A DNA stretch of 64,000 nucleotides from an uncultured Bacteroidales bacterium (lineage in GTDB: Bacteria; Bacteroidota; Bacteroidia; Bacteroidales; Paludibacteraceae), in the NCBI GenBank assembly GCA_902778935.1, contig CACYZT010000002.1:248001-312000 (forward strand). The letters are read 5' to 3'. Below, piece after piece: positions 16,181 through 25,086 of this stretch (position 1 is its first letter; every line of letters begins with the position of its first letter). A model generated the notes under the pieces. That model was not told where the DNA came from. It ran no database searches and saw only the letters and a list, made by a program, of their open reading frames with translations. Made by a program: the position numbers and the translations under genes.

Positions 16181-16204
16181 ACCCATGACCTTGATTTTCT
16201 CACT

Positions 16205-16236
16205 TAGTTATATATCGAAAAAAAGCAGTACCTTTG
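16205..16236 (+). promoter_or_regulatory. promoter of the phosphoesterase gene
   Basis: TACCTTTG (16229-16236) is a perfect -7 box. The -33 position holds TTAG rather than TTTG, so it is weaker than its relatives. The spacer AAAAAAAGCAG matches other promoters in the window. Confidence 0.6.
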
Positions 16237-16266
16237 CATCGAATTTGAAAAAAGAAAGCGCGTAAG

Positions 16267-16962
16267 TTGAATCACTACAACATCATAGGAGATATTCACG
16301 GGCGGACATGCTGGAAAGAGCTTGTCAAGGATGACTGTGTCAACATTTTCGTGGGCGATTATCTCGATCCGTACGAGCAGATACCATACGAGGATTTGAT
16401 TCACAACTTTGTTGATATCATCGCGTACAGGATAGCCCATCCGCAGACCGTGCTGCTATACGGCAATCATGACTTTCCGTATCTGACGGGCATAGAGCAC
16501 TATAGCCGCTATGACGCTGTGCATGCAGAGCAGAACAGGCAACTGTTCCGCGAAACGGCGCATCTGTTTAGCGGTGTGGTATACGCAATAGGTGAAAGAG
16601 CGCTGGTGACACATGCGGGAGTGAGCAAAGAGTGGTATGAGAAAGAGTTCGGACCATACGAAGGCGCCAACTTATCCGAAGTGGCGCAGGACATCAACGA
16701 GCTATGGGCGCATAACAAGAACGAGTTCTCTTTTGATACCAATGCCGAATCTCCCTATGACACTTGCGGAGAATCAGCCACGCAATCGCCGCTGTGGATT
16801 CGTCCATGGACGCTAATGGAACATAATCTATTCGTCAGCACACCATATCTACAGATTTTCGGCCACACGCAAATGGACAGTATTATCAACATAGACAACC
16901 AACTTGTTTGCGTGGACTGCTTGGGTTCTATTGTCAAATCTTATCAACTATATACATTATGA
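16267..16962 (+). CDS. metallophosphoesterase (PP2A-like calcineurin family)
   Basis: 231 residues beginning at a TTG codon (16267); no upstream ATG fits the promoter. All metallophosphatase signatures are present: GDIHGR (about 8-13), GDYLDPY (about 30-36), GNHDFPYL (about 65-72), an HAGVSKEW-type histidine and FGHTQMDS. Substrates in this family range from phosphoproteins to dinucleoside polyphosphates. Because it lies next to a Ser/Thr kinase block it could oppose that kinase, but this is only positional. Its stop overlaps the next start (ATGA). Confidence 0.82.
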   Translation: MNHYNIIGDIHGRTCWKELVKDDCVNIFVGDYLDPYEQIPYEDLIHNFVDIIAYRIAHPQTVLLYGNHDFPYLTGIEHYSRYDAVHAEQNRQLFRETAHLFSGVVYAIGERALVTHAGVSKEWYEKEFGPYEGANLSEVAQDINELWAHNKNEFSFDTNAESPYDTCGESATQSPLWIRPWTLMEHNLFVSTPYLQIFGHTQMDSIINIDNQLVCVDCLGSIVKSYQLYTL

Positions 16963-17627
16963 AAAACCTTTTACCAATATTGCTTCTTGTGATGGCTTGT
17001 TTGCAGGCGTGTGTAGTTCGTATTAATGAACCGCAGAGACCTTCAAACCCCACAAACCCCTCTGGTGGGCAGCCGTGGTGGGAGGATACAAATGGAAATA
17101 ACAATAATTCAAATCACACCACAGACACGACCATAGTTATTATTGGCGACACCACAAATAATGAGAACCCTGAACCGCAGAATACACAAGAGCCGGATAC
17201 TATACCAACATTTGTGCCGACATCCAAATATGATGTCTGTACTATTAATGGTGTGATGACCTTCAACGTATATCTGGGATGGCGTGTCGGAGAAATGGAG
17301 ACGGTTGCTTTGATTCGCGATTTCCCGTCCGAAGGCGGTGAGATAATTTTCAATATTTACACCAACAACCTCTACATGTCCATGTATGGCTTTGAGAAAT
17401 TCAGAACCGATTTCTACACTTTCTCCAACGAACCGCCCTATTGCGGGTATTCCAGCTACTCGCTCGATACACAAGCTCTCTGCCAATACCAGATAATCGT
17501 CACCGCAAACAACACAGGTGTTGAGCGTCTCTGTTCGGGTTACTGGGCTTGTAACGACGGCGGTGGTTTCTACTCGTCTTTTAAGATTGTTCTATCCCAG
17601 CCATACGCTCTCTCTGAACCCTCATAA
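16959..17627 (+). CDS. secreted lipoprotein, unknown function
   Basis: 222 residues from ATG 16959, overlapping the previous stop by ATGA. The signal peptide ends in a lipobox (LLVMACLQAC). A low-complexity Asn/Thr/Pro linker follows (about 25-85), then a beta-rich domain of about 130 residues with several Cys (YDVCTINGVMTFNVYLGWR). No family is recognised. The frame is open upstream to 16908, but that part lies inside the phosphoesterase gene. Confidence 0.65.
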   Translation: MKNLLPILLLVMACLQACVVRINEPQRPSNPTNPSGGQPWWEDTNGNNNNSNHTTDTTIVIIGDTTNNENPEPQNTQEPDTIPTFVPTSKYDVCTINGVMTFNVYLGWRVGEMETVALIRDFPSEGGEIIFNIYTNNLYMSMYGFEKFRTDFYTFSNEPPYCGYSSYSLDTQALCQYQIIVTANNTGVERLCSGYWACNDGGGFYSSFKIVLSQPYALSEPS

Positions 17628-17636
17628 CATAAGGCT

Positions 17637-17691
17637 TGCATAAGAGGTATAATAGGCTATTAACATGTGATTAACGCGCGATTCGATAAAA
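17637..17691 (+). repeat. 11-bp periodic array A
   Basis: After the lipoprotein stop, ATT-type words recur at 17659 (ATTAACATGTG), 17670 (ATTAACGCGCG) and 17681 (ATTCGATAAAA), preceded by the degenerate TATAATAGGCT at 17648. The spacing is exactly 11 bp. It is the weakest of the five arrays. Confidence 0.5.
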
Positions 17692-17828
17692 AAACTACGA
17701 CTCGCTTACCGGACGAATACGGAACGATAACTCACCTCTCGCCATCAACATTCAGCGGCAAATAACTACCCGTATTTGAGTAATTATAACAAAAAAATGC
17801 TCTAAATACTCATATTTTAGTACTTAAA

Positions 17829-17859
17829 TTTGTATATTCCATTTTTATTACTACCTTTG
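17829..17859 (+). promoter_or_regulatory. promoter of the gene at 18043
   Basis: TTTG (17829-17832), 19 bases, TACCTTTG (17852-17859). The predicted start near 17866 coincides with the first unit of the 11-bp array, giving a leader of about 175 nt. Upstream, TATTTGAGTA and TACTCATA form a small inverted pair that could be an operator. Nothing else is seen in 17692-17828. Confidence 0.75.
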
Positions 17860-17864
17860 CACCA

Positions 17865-17963
17865 ATTCTGAGTAGTCAAGTATGAAATTAGTACATGATT
17901 AGTATAAATATAGCAGGTAATTAGTATGTAATTAGTAGGTGATTAGTAGAATATAATCGATTC
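17865..17963 (+). repeat. 11-bp periodic array B (ATTAGTA-N4) at the start of a leader
   Basis: Nine consecutive 11-bp units begin at the predicted transcription start. Exact ATTAGTA words stand at 17887, 17898, 17920, 17931 and 17942; the units at 17865, 17876, 17909 and 17953 are degenerate. The typical unit is ATTAGTANGTG. In RNA the array gives a UAG every 11 nt, so it is not coding in two frames. Confidence 0.8.
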
Positions 17964-18042
17964 CATTTGCCGAACATTGTCTCACGTCTTAGTAACGTCC
18001 ACACCCTGTAGAAATAGTATTTAACCTCAAAATATTCACTTT

Positions 18043-18480
18043 ATGGCAGAAATCTTTTATTCGCCCGGCATTGAGTACACCCTAGGAGCATTGGACAGCG
18101 GGCACAAACTTATCACACGCCGAAAGCACCTCCACGACACAATGGGTGCAATCACAAAAGTGTGCAAACCTGAAATTTACCTCCAGCGCAACAAACGCGA
18201 CTACAAGCACAATCCTCCTAAAGGCGCAGAACTCGCTCATCTTCACCGCTTTGGAGAAGCGGCAAAGCGCACAACGGCGCTCATTTATGCATATAAATTT
18301 CCGGACACAGCCACAGAAGAACAACGCGAGCTCTTGGAGCAGTTCCGACGCCGCTTTATAGCGCAACTCAAGGGTGCACCGGACTTGCAAGCTCCACTCG
18401 ACAAAGAAGGTAAGAAGAAGCAGTATTTCCGCTTCGACAACTTCGTCCGTGCCATGATTTACCAGGAACTCAAATCATAA
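18043..18480 (+). CDS. conserved hypothetical protein
   Basis: 145 residues, basic, no signal peptide or membrane segment. Visible features are an N-terminal EIFYSPGIEYTLGALDSGHK, a central basic stretch (RNKRDYKHNPPKGAELAHLH) and a helical, charged C-terminal third. It looks like a small cytoplasmic, possibly nucleic-acid-binding protein, but I cannot name the family. The 175-nt leader with array B suggests post-transcriptional or binding-site control. Confidence 0.6.
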   Translation: MAEIFYSPGIEYTLGALDSGHKLITRRKHLHDTMGAITKVCKPEIYLQRNKRDYKHNPPKGAELAHLHRFGEAAKRTTALIYAYKFPDTATEEQRELLEQFRRRFIAQLKGAPDLQAPLDKEGKKKQYFRFDNFVRAMIYQELKS

Positions 18481-18494
18481 AAAAAGCATAAATA

Positions 18495-18526
18495 TTTGCA
18501 TATTTGCAAAATTTGTTGTACCTTTG
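18495..18526 (+). promoter_or_regulatory. promoter of the gene at 18551
   Basis: TTTG (18495-18498), 20 bases, TACCTTTG (18519-18526). The -33 box is part of the near-palindrome TTTGCATATTTGCAAA (18495-18510). A TTG at 18524 lies inside the -7 box, so it cannot be the start codon. Confidence 0.8.
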
Positions 18527-18550
18527 CAGCGAATTTATGTGACGATACAT

Positions 18551-19084
18551 ATGACTGGTACTATTTTAGCCATTATTTTAACCATTGTAGTGCTGATTTT
18601 CGGCTTCTGGCTCATTCAGTACTCCGGTTTCCGCAATGAAGAGAAGAAACGCCAATGGGAGTTGAAACGCGAGAGTCAGAAGACCATCTCGCCTATTCGT
18701 TTGCGCGCATACGAGCGGTTGACGTTGTTGCTCGAGCGTACCAAGCCTGAGCACATGATTCTCGAATTGCAGAAGGCAGAACCCGAGGCGCTGAGCACAT
18801 GGACTGTCGGACAAGTGCAGCAGTACTTGCTACAGACTATCCGTGCGGAATTTGACCACAACCAGAGCCAACAGGTGTATGTATCCGACGAGGTTTGGGA
18901 CCTCATCATCAACGCGCGTGACCAAACGGCAGCTTTCATCATCGGTATTACAACGCAGATTCCCAAGGACGCAAATGCGCAGACATACGTCACCACCATG
19001 CTAACCGCATACTCGACCAACGGCATCACGCCTACCGATAAAGCGCTCGAGGAACTGAAGAATGAAGCCAAAGAGCTGATGTAG
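18551..19084 (+). CDS. membrane-anchored hypothetical protein
   Basis: 177 residues from ATG 18551, chosen because the promoter ends at 18526. One N-terminal transmembrane helix (about 4-25, GTILAIILTIVVLIFGFWLI) is followed by a cytoplasmic, mostly helical domain (SPIRLRAYERLTLLLERTKP, WTVGQVQQYLLQTIRAEF). The pattern is well conserved-looking, but I do not recognise a named family. It is followed directly by the DUF6048-like gene (TAG then ATG with no gap), so the two are probably coexpressed. Confidence 0.65.
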   Translation: MTGTILAIILTIVVLIFGFWLIQYSGFRNEEKKRQWELKRESQKTISPIRLRAYERLTLLLERTKPEHMILELQKAEPEALSTWTVGQVQQYLLQTIRAEFDHNQSQQVYVSDEVWDLIINARDQTAAFIIGITTQIPKDANAQTYVTTMLTAYSTNGITPTDKALEELKNEAKELM

Positions 19085-19813
19085 ATGACAGACCGCTTCG
19101 CTAAAAGACAAAAGACCGCTTCGCTAAAAGAGCAAAGACAAGTTACAATCGGACGAATCATTTTTGTCCTTTGTCTTATGTCCTTTGTCCTTTGTCCTGC
19201 CAAGGCCAAGGCCAAAGCCAAAGCTGACTCTATCTACTGCGGCACACAACTGAAGCTGGATATCGCTTCGCCTATCGTCATGTCGGCTGCCAACAATTGG
19301 AAAATCCAGCACTACGAATTGGCGGTCAACGTGCGTCTTGCCAAACGATTCTACCCTACTTTTGAAGCCGGTTATTCCGGCGGTCACACGACCAACGACA
19401 CTATTCTCTACCGCGGACAAGGCGGTTTCTTTCGTATAGGTGCAGACCTTTGTCCGTTCAAGAAGCATCCGGAAAGCCCGCACGCACTACTGGTCGGCGT
19501 TCGTCTGGGCACAGCGGCGCAACAATGGCAACATCCGGACTACGGTACCGGTGGTGTTCGCGGCGACTGCTGGGGAGAGATCGTGGCGGGCTGCCAGGTA
19601 GAGATAGCGAAAGTCAACAAGACCTCGTTTTACATGGGTTGGATGGGACGGTTCAAATGTCTCTTCACCCGCACGCTGACCTCTGCCGAGAAAAAGACAG
19701 CGCCGGAGAATCTGATGGATGCCAACCCTTACATGCCCGCTTACATACCCGGTTTCGGCAAACGCGATAACATCGGTTGGGGTCTCAACTACTATCTCGG
19801 ATGGCGTTTTTGA
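19085..19813 (+). CDS. DUF6048-like outer-membrane protein
   Basis: 242 residues. The mature part (from about residue 45, KADSIYCGTQLKLDIASPIV) has alternating amphipathic strands and ends in GLNYYLGWRF with a terminal aromatic residue, as outer-membrane barrels do. It matches my memory of the Bacteroidales DUF6048 family. The first 45 codons are odd. GACCGCTTCGCTAAAAG occurs twice within 45 bases, then come TGTCCTTTGTC and AAGGCCAAGGCC words, so the encoded N-terminus is a patchwork of repeats around a signal-peptide-like FVLCLMSFVLCPAKA. A later start (for example the Met about residue 37) is possible. Confidence 0.6.
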   Translation: MTDRFAKRQKTASLKEQRQVTIGRIIFVLCLMSFVLCPAKAKAKAKADSIYCGTQLKLDIASPIVMSAANNWKIQHYELAVNVRLAKRFYPTFEAGYSGGHTTNDTILYRGQGGFFRIGADLCPFKKHPESPHALLVGVRLGTAAQQWQHPDYGTGGVRGDCWGEIVAGCQVEIAKVNKTSFYMGWMGRFKCLFTRTLTSAEKKTAPENLMDANPYMPAYIPGFGKRDNIGWGLNYYLGWRF

Positions 19814-19850
19814 ACAAGCCATTCGTCCTTCCGCCCGTTCGTCTTTATAA

Positions 19851-19867
19851 AAAAATCTTTGATTTTT
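19851..19867 (+). terminator. weak hairpin after the DUF6048-like gene
   Basis: AAAAATC, loop TTT, GATTTTT followed by C. A short AT-rich stem that may act as a terminator. Confidence 0.35.
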
Positions 19868-19868
19868 C

Positions 19869-19899
19869 TTGCATATATGCAAAAAAAGCAGTAACTTTG
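19869..19899 (+). promoter_or_regulatory. promoter of fumarase
   Basis: TTG (19869-19871), 20 bases, TAACTTTG (19892-19899). The -33 region is the palindrome TTGCATATATGCAA (19869-19882). From there to the -7 box the sequence is identical to the murG promoter. Confidence 0.82.
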
Positions 19900-19973
19900 C
19901 GCCGTATTTTGGATAATACGGCTTTTTAAGCCGATAAATACGTATAAGCAAATGATTAAATCGAAATAGTAGT

Positions 19974-21656
19974 ATGGAATTTAAGTATGCACCGATGTTT
20001 CAGCTCGGTAAGGACGAGACTGAGTATTATCTGTTGACCAAGGACCACGTAAAGCTCACAGAGGTCAGCTTTGAGGGTTCGGACAAGAAAGAACAAGTTT
20101 TGCTGGTAGAGCCGGAAGCGCTGACGATGATGGCGCAGCAGGCATTCCACGACGTTAGTTTTATGCTGCGCCGTGCGCATAACGAGCAGGTTGCCAAAAT
20201 CCTGCGTGACCCTGAGGCTTCCGCTAATGACAAATATGTAGCGCTTACCTTCCTGCGCAATGCCGAGGTGGCTTGCAAAGGACAACTGCCGCTCTGCCAG
20301 GATACCGGTACCGCCATCATCCATGGCGAGAAAGGACAGCAGGTATGGACGGCGACCGCCGGAGCGAACAGCCATGCGGTTTCCGACGAGGAGGCGCTGA
20401 GTCGCGGTGTATTCAATACCTATACGGAGTGCAACCTCCGTTATTCGCAGAATGCGCCGCTGAACATGTACGACGAGGTGAATACGAAGTGCAACCTGCC
20501 GGCGCAGATTGATATTGAAGCCACTCACGGCATGGAGTATCATTTCTTGTGCGTGACCAAAGGCGGCGGTAGTGCCAACAAGACCTATCTCTATCAGGAG
20601 ACGAAGGCGCGTATCCAGAATCCGGGCACACTCATTCCCTTCCTCGTGGAGAAGATGAAGAGTCTCGGTACGGCTGCTTGCCCGCCCTACCATATCGCCA
20701 TCGTCATCGGCGGTACGAGTGCGGAGAAGAACCTGCTGACGGTTAAGCTCGCTTCTACCCATTACTATGACAGTCTGCCTACTTCGGGCGATGAGACCGG
20801 TCGCGCTTTCCGTGATATCGAACTGGAGAAACAGCTGCTGCAGGAGGCATACAAAATCGGTCTCGGTGCGCAGTTCGGCGGCAAGTACATGGCGCATGAC
20901 GTCCGCGTCGTTCGTCTGCCCCGTCATGGAGCCAGTTGCCCTATCGGTCTGGGCGTAAGCTGCTCGGCGGATAGAAACATCAAATGCAAAATCAACAAAG
21001 ACGGCATATGGATTGAGAAACTGGATAACAACCCTGCTTCGCTTATCCCTGCTGAACTTCGTCAGGCAGGCGAAGGAGATGCCGTTCGTATCGACCTCAA
21101 CCAGCCGATGAAGGATGTGTGCGCCATCCTCACGAAATATCCTATCGGTACGCGCCTCAGCCTGAACGGCACTATCATCGTGGGCCGCGATATCGCTCAT
21201 GCGAAAATCAAAGCGCGTCTCGATGCCGGCGAACCGATGCCCGAGTATCTCAAGAACCACCCGATTTACTATGCCGGTCCGGCGAAGACTCCGGCGGGCA
21301 TGGCGTGCGGTTCGATGGGCCCGACCACAGCCGGTCGTATGGACCCGTATGTAGATGAATTCCAGGACCACGGAGGTTCGCTCATCATGCTCGCCAAAGG
21401 TAACCGCTCGATCGATGTGACCAATGCCTGCCAGAAGCATGGAGGTTTCTACCTCGGCTCTATCGGAGGTCCTGCCGCTATCCTGGCGCAGAACAATATC
21501 AAGTCCATCGAGTGCGTGGAGTACCCTGAGTTGGGTATGGAGGCCATCTGGAAAATCGAAGTGGAGGACTTCCCTGCATTCATCCTGGTGGACGACAAAG
21601 GCAATGATTTCTTCAAACAACTCAAACCCTGTACCGGCTGCACGATTATCAGCTAA
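19974..21656 (+). CDS. fumA: class I fumarate hydratase (iron-sulfur)
   Basis: Converts fumarate and malate in the citric-acid or reductive branch; the enzyme is oxygen-sensitive and carries a [4Fe-4S] cluster. 560 residues, single-chain FumA/FumB type with both the alpha-like (1-300) and beta-like (350-560) parts. Cluster-type cysteines are visible in [21 protein letters not shown] and [13 protein letters not shown]. The beta part shows [19 protein letters not shown]. It has its own promoter and a 67-nt leader. Confidence 0.95.
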   Translation: MEFKYAPMFQLGKDETEYYLLTKDHVKLTEVSFEGSDKKEQVLLVEPEALTMMAQQAFHDVSFMLRRAHNEQVAKILRDPEASANDKYVALTFLRNAEVACKGQLPLCQDTGTAIIHGEKGQQVWTATAGANSHAVSDEEALSRGVFNTYTECNLRYSQNAPLNMYDEVNTKCNLPAQIDIEATHGMEYHFLCVTKGGGSANKTYLYQETKARIQNPGTLIPFLVEKMKSLGTAACPPYHIAIVIGGTSAEKNLLTVKLASTHYYDSLPTSGDETGRAFRDIELEKQLLQEAYKIGLGAQFGGKYMAHDVRVVRLPRHGASCPIGLGVSCSADRNIKCKINKDGIWIEKLDNNPASLIPAELRQAGEGDAVRIDLNQPMKDVCAILTKYPIGTRLSLNGTIIVGRDIAHAKIKARLDAGEPMPEYLKNHPIYYAGPAKTPAGMACGSMGPTTAGRMDPYVDEFQDHGGSLIMLAKGNRSIDVTNACQKHGGFYLGSIGGPAAILAQNNIKSIECVEYPELGMEAIWKIEVEDFPAFILVDDKGNDFFKQLKPCTGCTIIS

Positions 21657-21683
21657 CAGCCGACAGCCAATAGCCAATGTCCA
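21652..21683. repeat. junction phrase repeat (ACAGCCAATAGCC words)
   Basis: AACAGCC, GACAGCC, AATAGCC and AATGTCC words run from the fumarase stop into the start codon of the next gene. The same words appear inside mnmA (41885-41911, minus strand). Confidence 0.6.
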
Positions 21684-22486
21684 ATAAAAGACGCAAATAC
21701 AGGTTGGCGATGCTGGACGACCTGACGCTGCGCGAGGTGTTTCACTTCCGCGTAAGCCTCTTGGGTGCCGTCACTATCATCACCACTACCATCATTGCTC
21801 TCATCGTGCTGCTGTCCATACTCATCGTCTATACCCCGCTGCGTAATATTCTGCCGGGATATAGCGCGAGTCTGCGTGAGCAACTCATCGATGAGTCCGC
21901 ACGGGTGGATTCGCTGCAGAATAGCCTCACGCTTCAACGCCAGTACCTCGATGTCATCAAGCAACTGGCTGCCGGTACTATCCAAAGCGACAGCGTGCAG
22001 AGCCTGGACTCGTTACAACGCGTTGAGCGGGCGCATATAGCCGAGGAGCATAGCGAAGTGACCGAAGCCTTCATGGCGCAGTATGAACAGAAAGAGCGTG
22101 ACCGACTGCTGCTGTTCGGCAATGTGTCCGACCGCTCCATACGTCATCTCTACCGGCCTGTCCGCGGAGTGGTTACCACTTCCGCCAAACCTGACGTACG
22201 TCTCTACGGCACGTCTATCCGAACGGCGAAGAACGAGAATGTCATGGCTACTACCCGCGGTACGCTCGTCTCGGTGGAGCGGACGGCTGACAACCGGTTT
22301 ACCATCACGCTGCAGAACGGAGCTTTCGTTACCGTCTATCGCGGTATCGCAGAGGCGCTCAAGCAGCAAGGCACGCAGGTTGAGCAAGGCGAGTCCGTCG
22401 GACTGATGGACGGCGAACATGACCTGACGGTCGAGTTGTGGGACGGAGGACAGTTCGTCAATCCCGAGGAGGTAATCGTATGGTGA
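21677..22486 (+). CDS. LytM/M23 endopeptidase-like protein, catalytically degenerate
   Basis: 269 residues: a short cytoplasmic N-terminus, one transmembrane helix (about 28-50), a coiled-coil segment (about 60-135) and a C-terminal LytM fold. The M23 zinc ligands appear lost. Where active enzymes have an H-x3-D segment this has LYGTSIRTAK, and where they have HLHFE this has LTVELWDGG; the scaffold (QNGAFVTVYRG, VNPEEVIVW) is intact. Degenerate LytM proteins usually activate amidases or act in cell-envelope assembly. It overlaps dxr by 7 bases. Confidence 0.78.
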   Translation: MSNKRRKYRLAMLDDLTLREVFHFRVSLLGAVTIITTTIIALIVLLSILIVYTPLRNILPGYSASLREQLIDESARVDSLQNSLTLQRQYLDVIKQLAAGTIQSDSVQSLDSLQRVERAHIAEEHSEVTEAFMAQYEQKERDRLLLFGNVSDRSIRHLYRPVRGVVTTSAKPDVRLYGTSIRTAKNENVMATTRGTLVSVERTADNRFTITLQNGAFVTVYRGIAEALKQQGTQVEQGESVGLMDGEHDLTVELWDGGQFVNPEEVIVW

Positions 22487-23640
22487 AACAACTCTGTATA
22501 TTAGGTTCAACCGGTTCGATAGGTACGCAGACTCTCGATGTGGTACGGGCGTATCCCGACCGCTATCAGGTCTATGCACTCTGTGCGCACCGCAGTATTG
22601 ACAAACTCGTAGAGCAGGCGCAGGAGTTCAAGCCCGAAGTGGTATGTATCGCCGACGAGAGCCTATACGAAACCCTGAAGGAAAGACTCTCCTCGCTCAA
22701 CTGCAAAGTCTGGGCAGGTCCCGATGCCATCGCACAAGTGGTGACAATGGACTCCATCGATATCGTCGTAGCAGCGATGGTGGGTTACGCAGGCTTACGG
22801 CCGACCATCGAAGCTATCAAAGCCGGCAAGACCATCGCGCTTGCCAATAAGGAGACACTCGTGGTCGCAGGCGAAATCATCTGCGAACTTGCCACCAAGC
22901 ACCATGCACCTATTCTGCCGGTGGATAGCGAGCACAGCGCTATCTTCCAGAGTCTGGTGGGCGAAGACCGCAGCGAGATAGAGAAAATCCTGCTTACCGC
23001 CAGCGGCGGACCATTCCGCACATTCACGCTCGAGCAGATGCAATCCGTCACGGCTGCCGATGCACTCAAGCATCCCAACTGGGATATGGGCGCGAAGATA
23101 ACCATCGACTCCGCCTCGATGATGAACAAAGGATTCGAGGTCATCGAAGCCAAATGGCTATTCGGTGTGCCGGTGGAGAAAGTGCAAGTACTCGTTCATC
23201 CGCAGTCCATCGTCCATTCGGCGGTGCAGTTCACCGATGGTGCCATCAAAGCACAGCTCGGAGCACCCGACATGCGCCTGCCTATCCAATATGCGCTCTC
23301 TTTCCCTGAACGGCTGGCAAGCGATTTTCCGCGGGCTGACCTCTTTGCGCTCAAGGACCTCACGTTCGAGCAACCGGACATGAAGCGGTTCCCTAATCTC
23401 GCACTCGCCTACGAAGCGATGCGACGCGGAGGAAACATACCATGCGTGCTCAATGCGGCGAACGAAGTGGTAAATCTCGCTTTCCGCGAAGGGCGATGCG
23501 CTTTCCTGCAGATGAGCGACATCATCGCCGCTACTATGGACAAGACGCCGTTCATCCAAAAACCGACGTACGACAACTACGTCCAGACCGATAAGGAAGC
23601 ACGGAACATCGCAGAACAAATGATAAATTGTAAATTGTAA
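22480..23640 (+). CDS. dxr: 1-deoxy-D-xylulose 5-phosphate reductoisomerase
   Basis: Second step of the MEP isoprenoid pathway (DXP to MEP, NADPH). 386 residues from ATG 22480, preceded 6 bases upstream by GAGGAGGT (22466-22473), one of the few strong Shine-Dalgarno sites in the window. The NADPH loop GSTGSIGTQTLDVV is at residues 8-21; PVDSEHSAIFQ and ASGGPFR are the substrate-site motifs. The stop is reached within AAATTGTAAATTGTAAATT phrase repeats, so the last residues (MINCKL) derive from repeat sequence. Confidence 0.96.
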   Translation: MVKQLCILGSTGSIGTQTLDVVRAYPDRYQVYALCAHRSIDKLVEQAQEFKPEVVCIADESLYETLKERLSSLNCKVWAGPDAIAQVVTMDSIDIVVAAMVGYAGLRPTIEAIKAGKTIALANKETLVVAGEIICELATKHHAPILPVDSEHSAIFQSLVGEDRSEIEKILLTASGGPFRTFTLEQMQSVTAADALKHPNWDMGAKITIDSASMMNKGFEVIEAKWLFGVPVEKVQVLVHPQSIVHSAVQFTDGAIKAQLGAPDMRLPIQYALSFPERLASDFPRADLFALKDLTFEQPDMKRFPNLALAYEAMRRGGNIPCVLNAANEVVNLAFREGRCAFLQMSDIIAATMDKTPFIQKPTYDNYVQTDKEARNIAEQMINCKL

Positions 23641-23649
23641 ATTAACTTT

Positions 23650-25074
23650 ATGGTTCAAGCAATACAACTGATTTTAGCGCTCTCCTTTCTCGTGCTGATT
23701 CACGAGTTGGGACATTTCACCTTCGCGAAGATATTTCACGTCCGCGTAGAGAAATTCTATATGTTCTTCAACCCCTGGATTAGTCTCATCCGCTTCAAGA
23801 AATTCGACGGCAAATGGCATGTCAAAGTGTTTGCCAAGAATGAAGACGCCGAGTGGGACGCACATCCGGAGAATACCGAATGGGGTATCGGCTGGCTGCC
23901 TTTCGGCGGTTACTGCGCCATCGCAGGTATGGTGGACGAGACCCACAAAACCGAAGACCTGGCGTCCAAAGCGCAGGACTGGGAGTTCCGCTCCAAGCCG
24001 GCGTGGCAGCGACTGCTTATCATCCTCGGCGGTATCCTTGTTAACTTCATCGGTGCCCTTGTCATCTTCACGATGCTGCTCTGGCATTGGGGACAGGACA
24101 CGCTGCCGCTGCGTAACGTAACCGACGGACTCTATTACTCCGAGATACTGCAGGGCGAGGGCTTCCAACAGCAGGACCGCATCCTCTCCATCAACGGCGA
24201 AGAGCCGGAGTACCTGCAAGACGTCGTCCAAGCGCTCATCATCGAGGGCAAACGCGATGTGCTCGTGCTTCGCGGCACAGACACCGTGTCACTAACGATG
24301 AGCGAAGACCTCGGTACGCGTTACCTCGCGCTGCAGAACGAGTTCGCCAAGAACGAACGCGATAAGAAACGCGCGGACAGCAATTATCAGAAACGCAACT
24401 ATACGCTCATCGCCGAGTGGATTCCGTGCGTAGTGGATACCGTTCTGCCGGACAACGCCGCATACTATGCCGGTATTGAGAAAGGCGACAGTATCGTAGC
24501 TGTTGATGGTGTGCCGACACCTTCGTACTACCAGATGACCGCCGAACTGCTGCACCATCCCTGCGACTCCATCGCCATCGATTATTACCGAAACGGCGAA
24601 CGCCTTACGGCGCAGGCTTTCCTGGGCGACCAGTGCAAGCTCGGTATCGCTGCCCGCATCGATTTCCGCTTTGAGCACACCGACTACACGTTCTGGCAGT
24701 CTATTCCCGCCGGCATCAAGTACGGCTGGGACATCCTCGCGATGTACGTCAAGCAGTTCCGCCTCGTGTTTACCAAAGAAGGAGCACAATCGCTCGGCGG
24801 CTTCGGAGCCATCGGTTCGATGTTCCCTGCTTCGTGGAGCTGGTATGCGTTCTGGCACATGACGGCATTCTTGAGCATCATCCTTGCCTTCATGAATTTC
24901 CTGCCTATCCCTGCTCTGGACGGAGGATATATCCTCTTCCTGCTCGTGGAAATCATCACACGCCGCAAACCGAGTGACAAATTCCTTGAGAAAGCGAACG
25001 AGATAGGATTCTGGTTTCTGCTGGCGTTGCTTATCTTTGCGAACTTCAACGACATCCTCAAAATATTCTTTTAA
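23650..25074 (+). CDS. rseP: site-2 metalloprotease RseP
   Basis: Inner-membrane zinc protease that cleaves transmembrane segments of anti-sigma factors and signal peptides. 474 residues. HELGH (His18, Glu19, His22) lies in the first helix, and the second zinc-site motif NFLPIPALDGGYI lies near 415-430. Four transmembrane segments and two PDZ-like regions (around 165-200 and 265-320) are recognisable. It follows dxr by 9 bases, the usual dxr-rseP pairing. Confidence 0.94.
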   Translation: MVQAIQLILALSFLVLIHELGHFTFAKIFHVRVEKFYMFFNPWISLIRFKKFDGKWHVKVFAKNEDAEWDAHPENTEWGIGWLPFGGYCAIAGMVDETHKTEDLASKAQDWEFRSKPAWQRLLIILGGILVNFIGALVIFTMLLWHWGQDTLPLRNVTDGLYYSEILQGEGFQQQDRILSINGEEPEYLQDVVQALIIEGKRDVLVLRGTDTVSLTMSEDLGTRYLALQNEFAKNERDKKRADSNYQKRNYTLIAEWIPCVVDTVLPDNAAYYAGIEKGDSIVAVDGVPTPSYYQMTAELLHHPCDSIAIDYYRNGERLTAQAFLGDQCKLGIAARIDFRFEHTDYTFWQSIPAGIKYGWDILAMYVKQFRLVFTKEGAQSLGGFGAIGSMFPASWSWYAFWHMTAFLSIILAFMNFLPIPALDGGYILFLLVEIITRRKPSDKFLEKANEIGFWFLLALLIFANFNDILKIFF

Positions 25075-25086
25075 AATATATTGTAC

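Noticed and set aside
19956..21677. 573-codon open frame antisense to fumarase
   Set aside because: It mirrors the fumarase gene codon for codon, has no family-like motifs and no promoter; fumarase itself is unmistakable.
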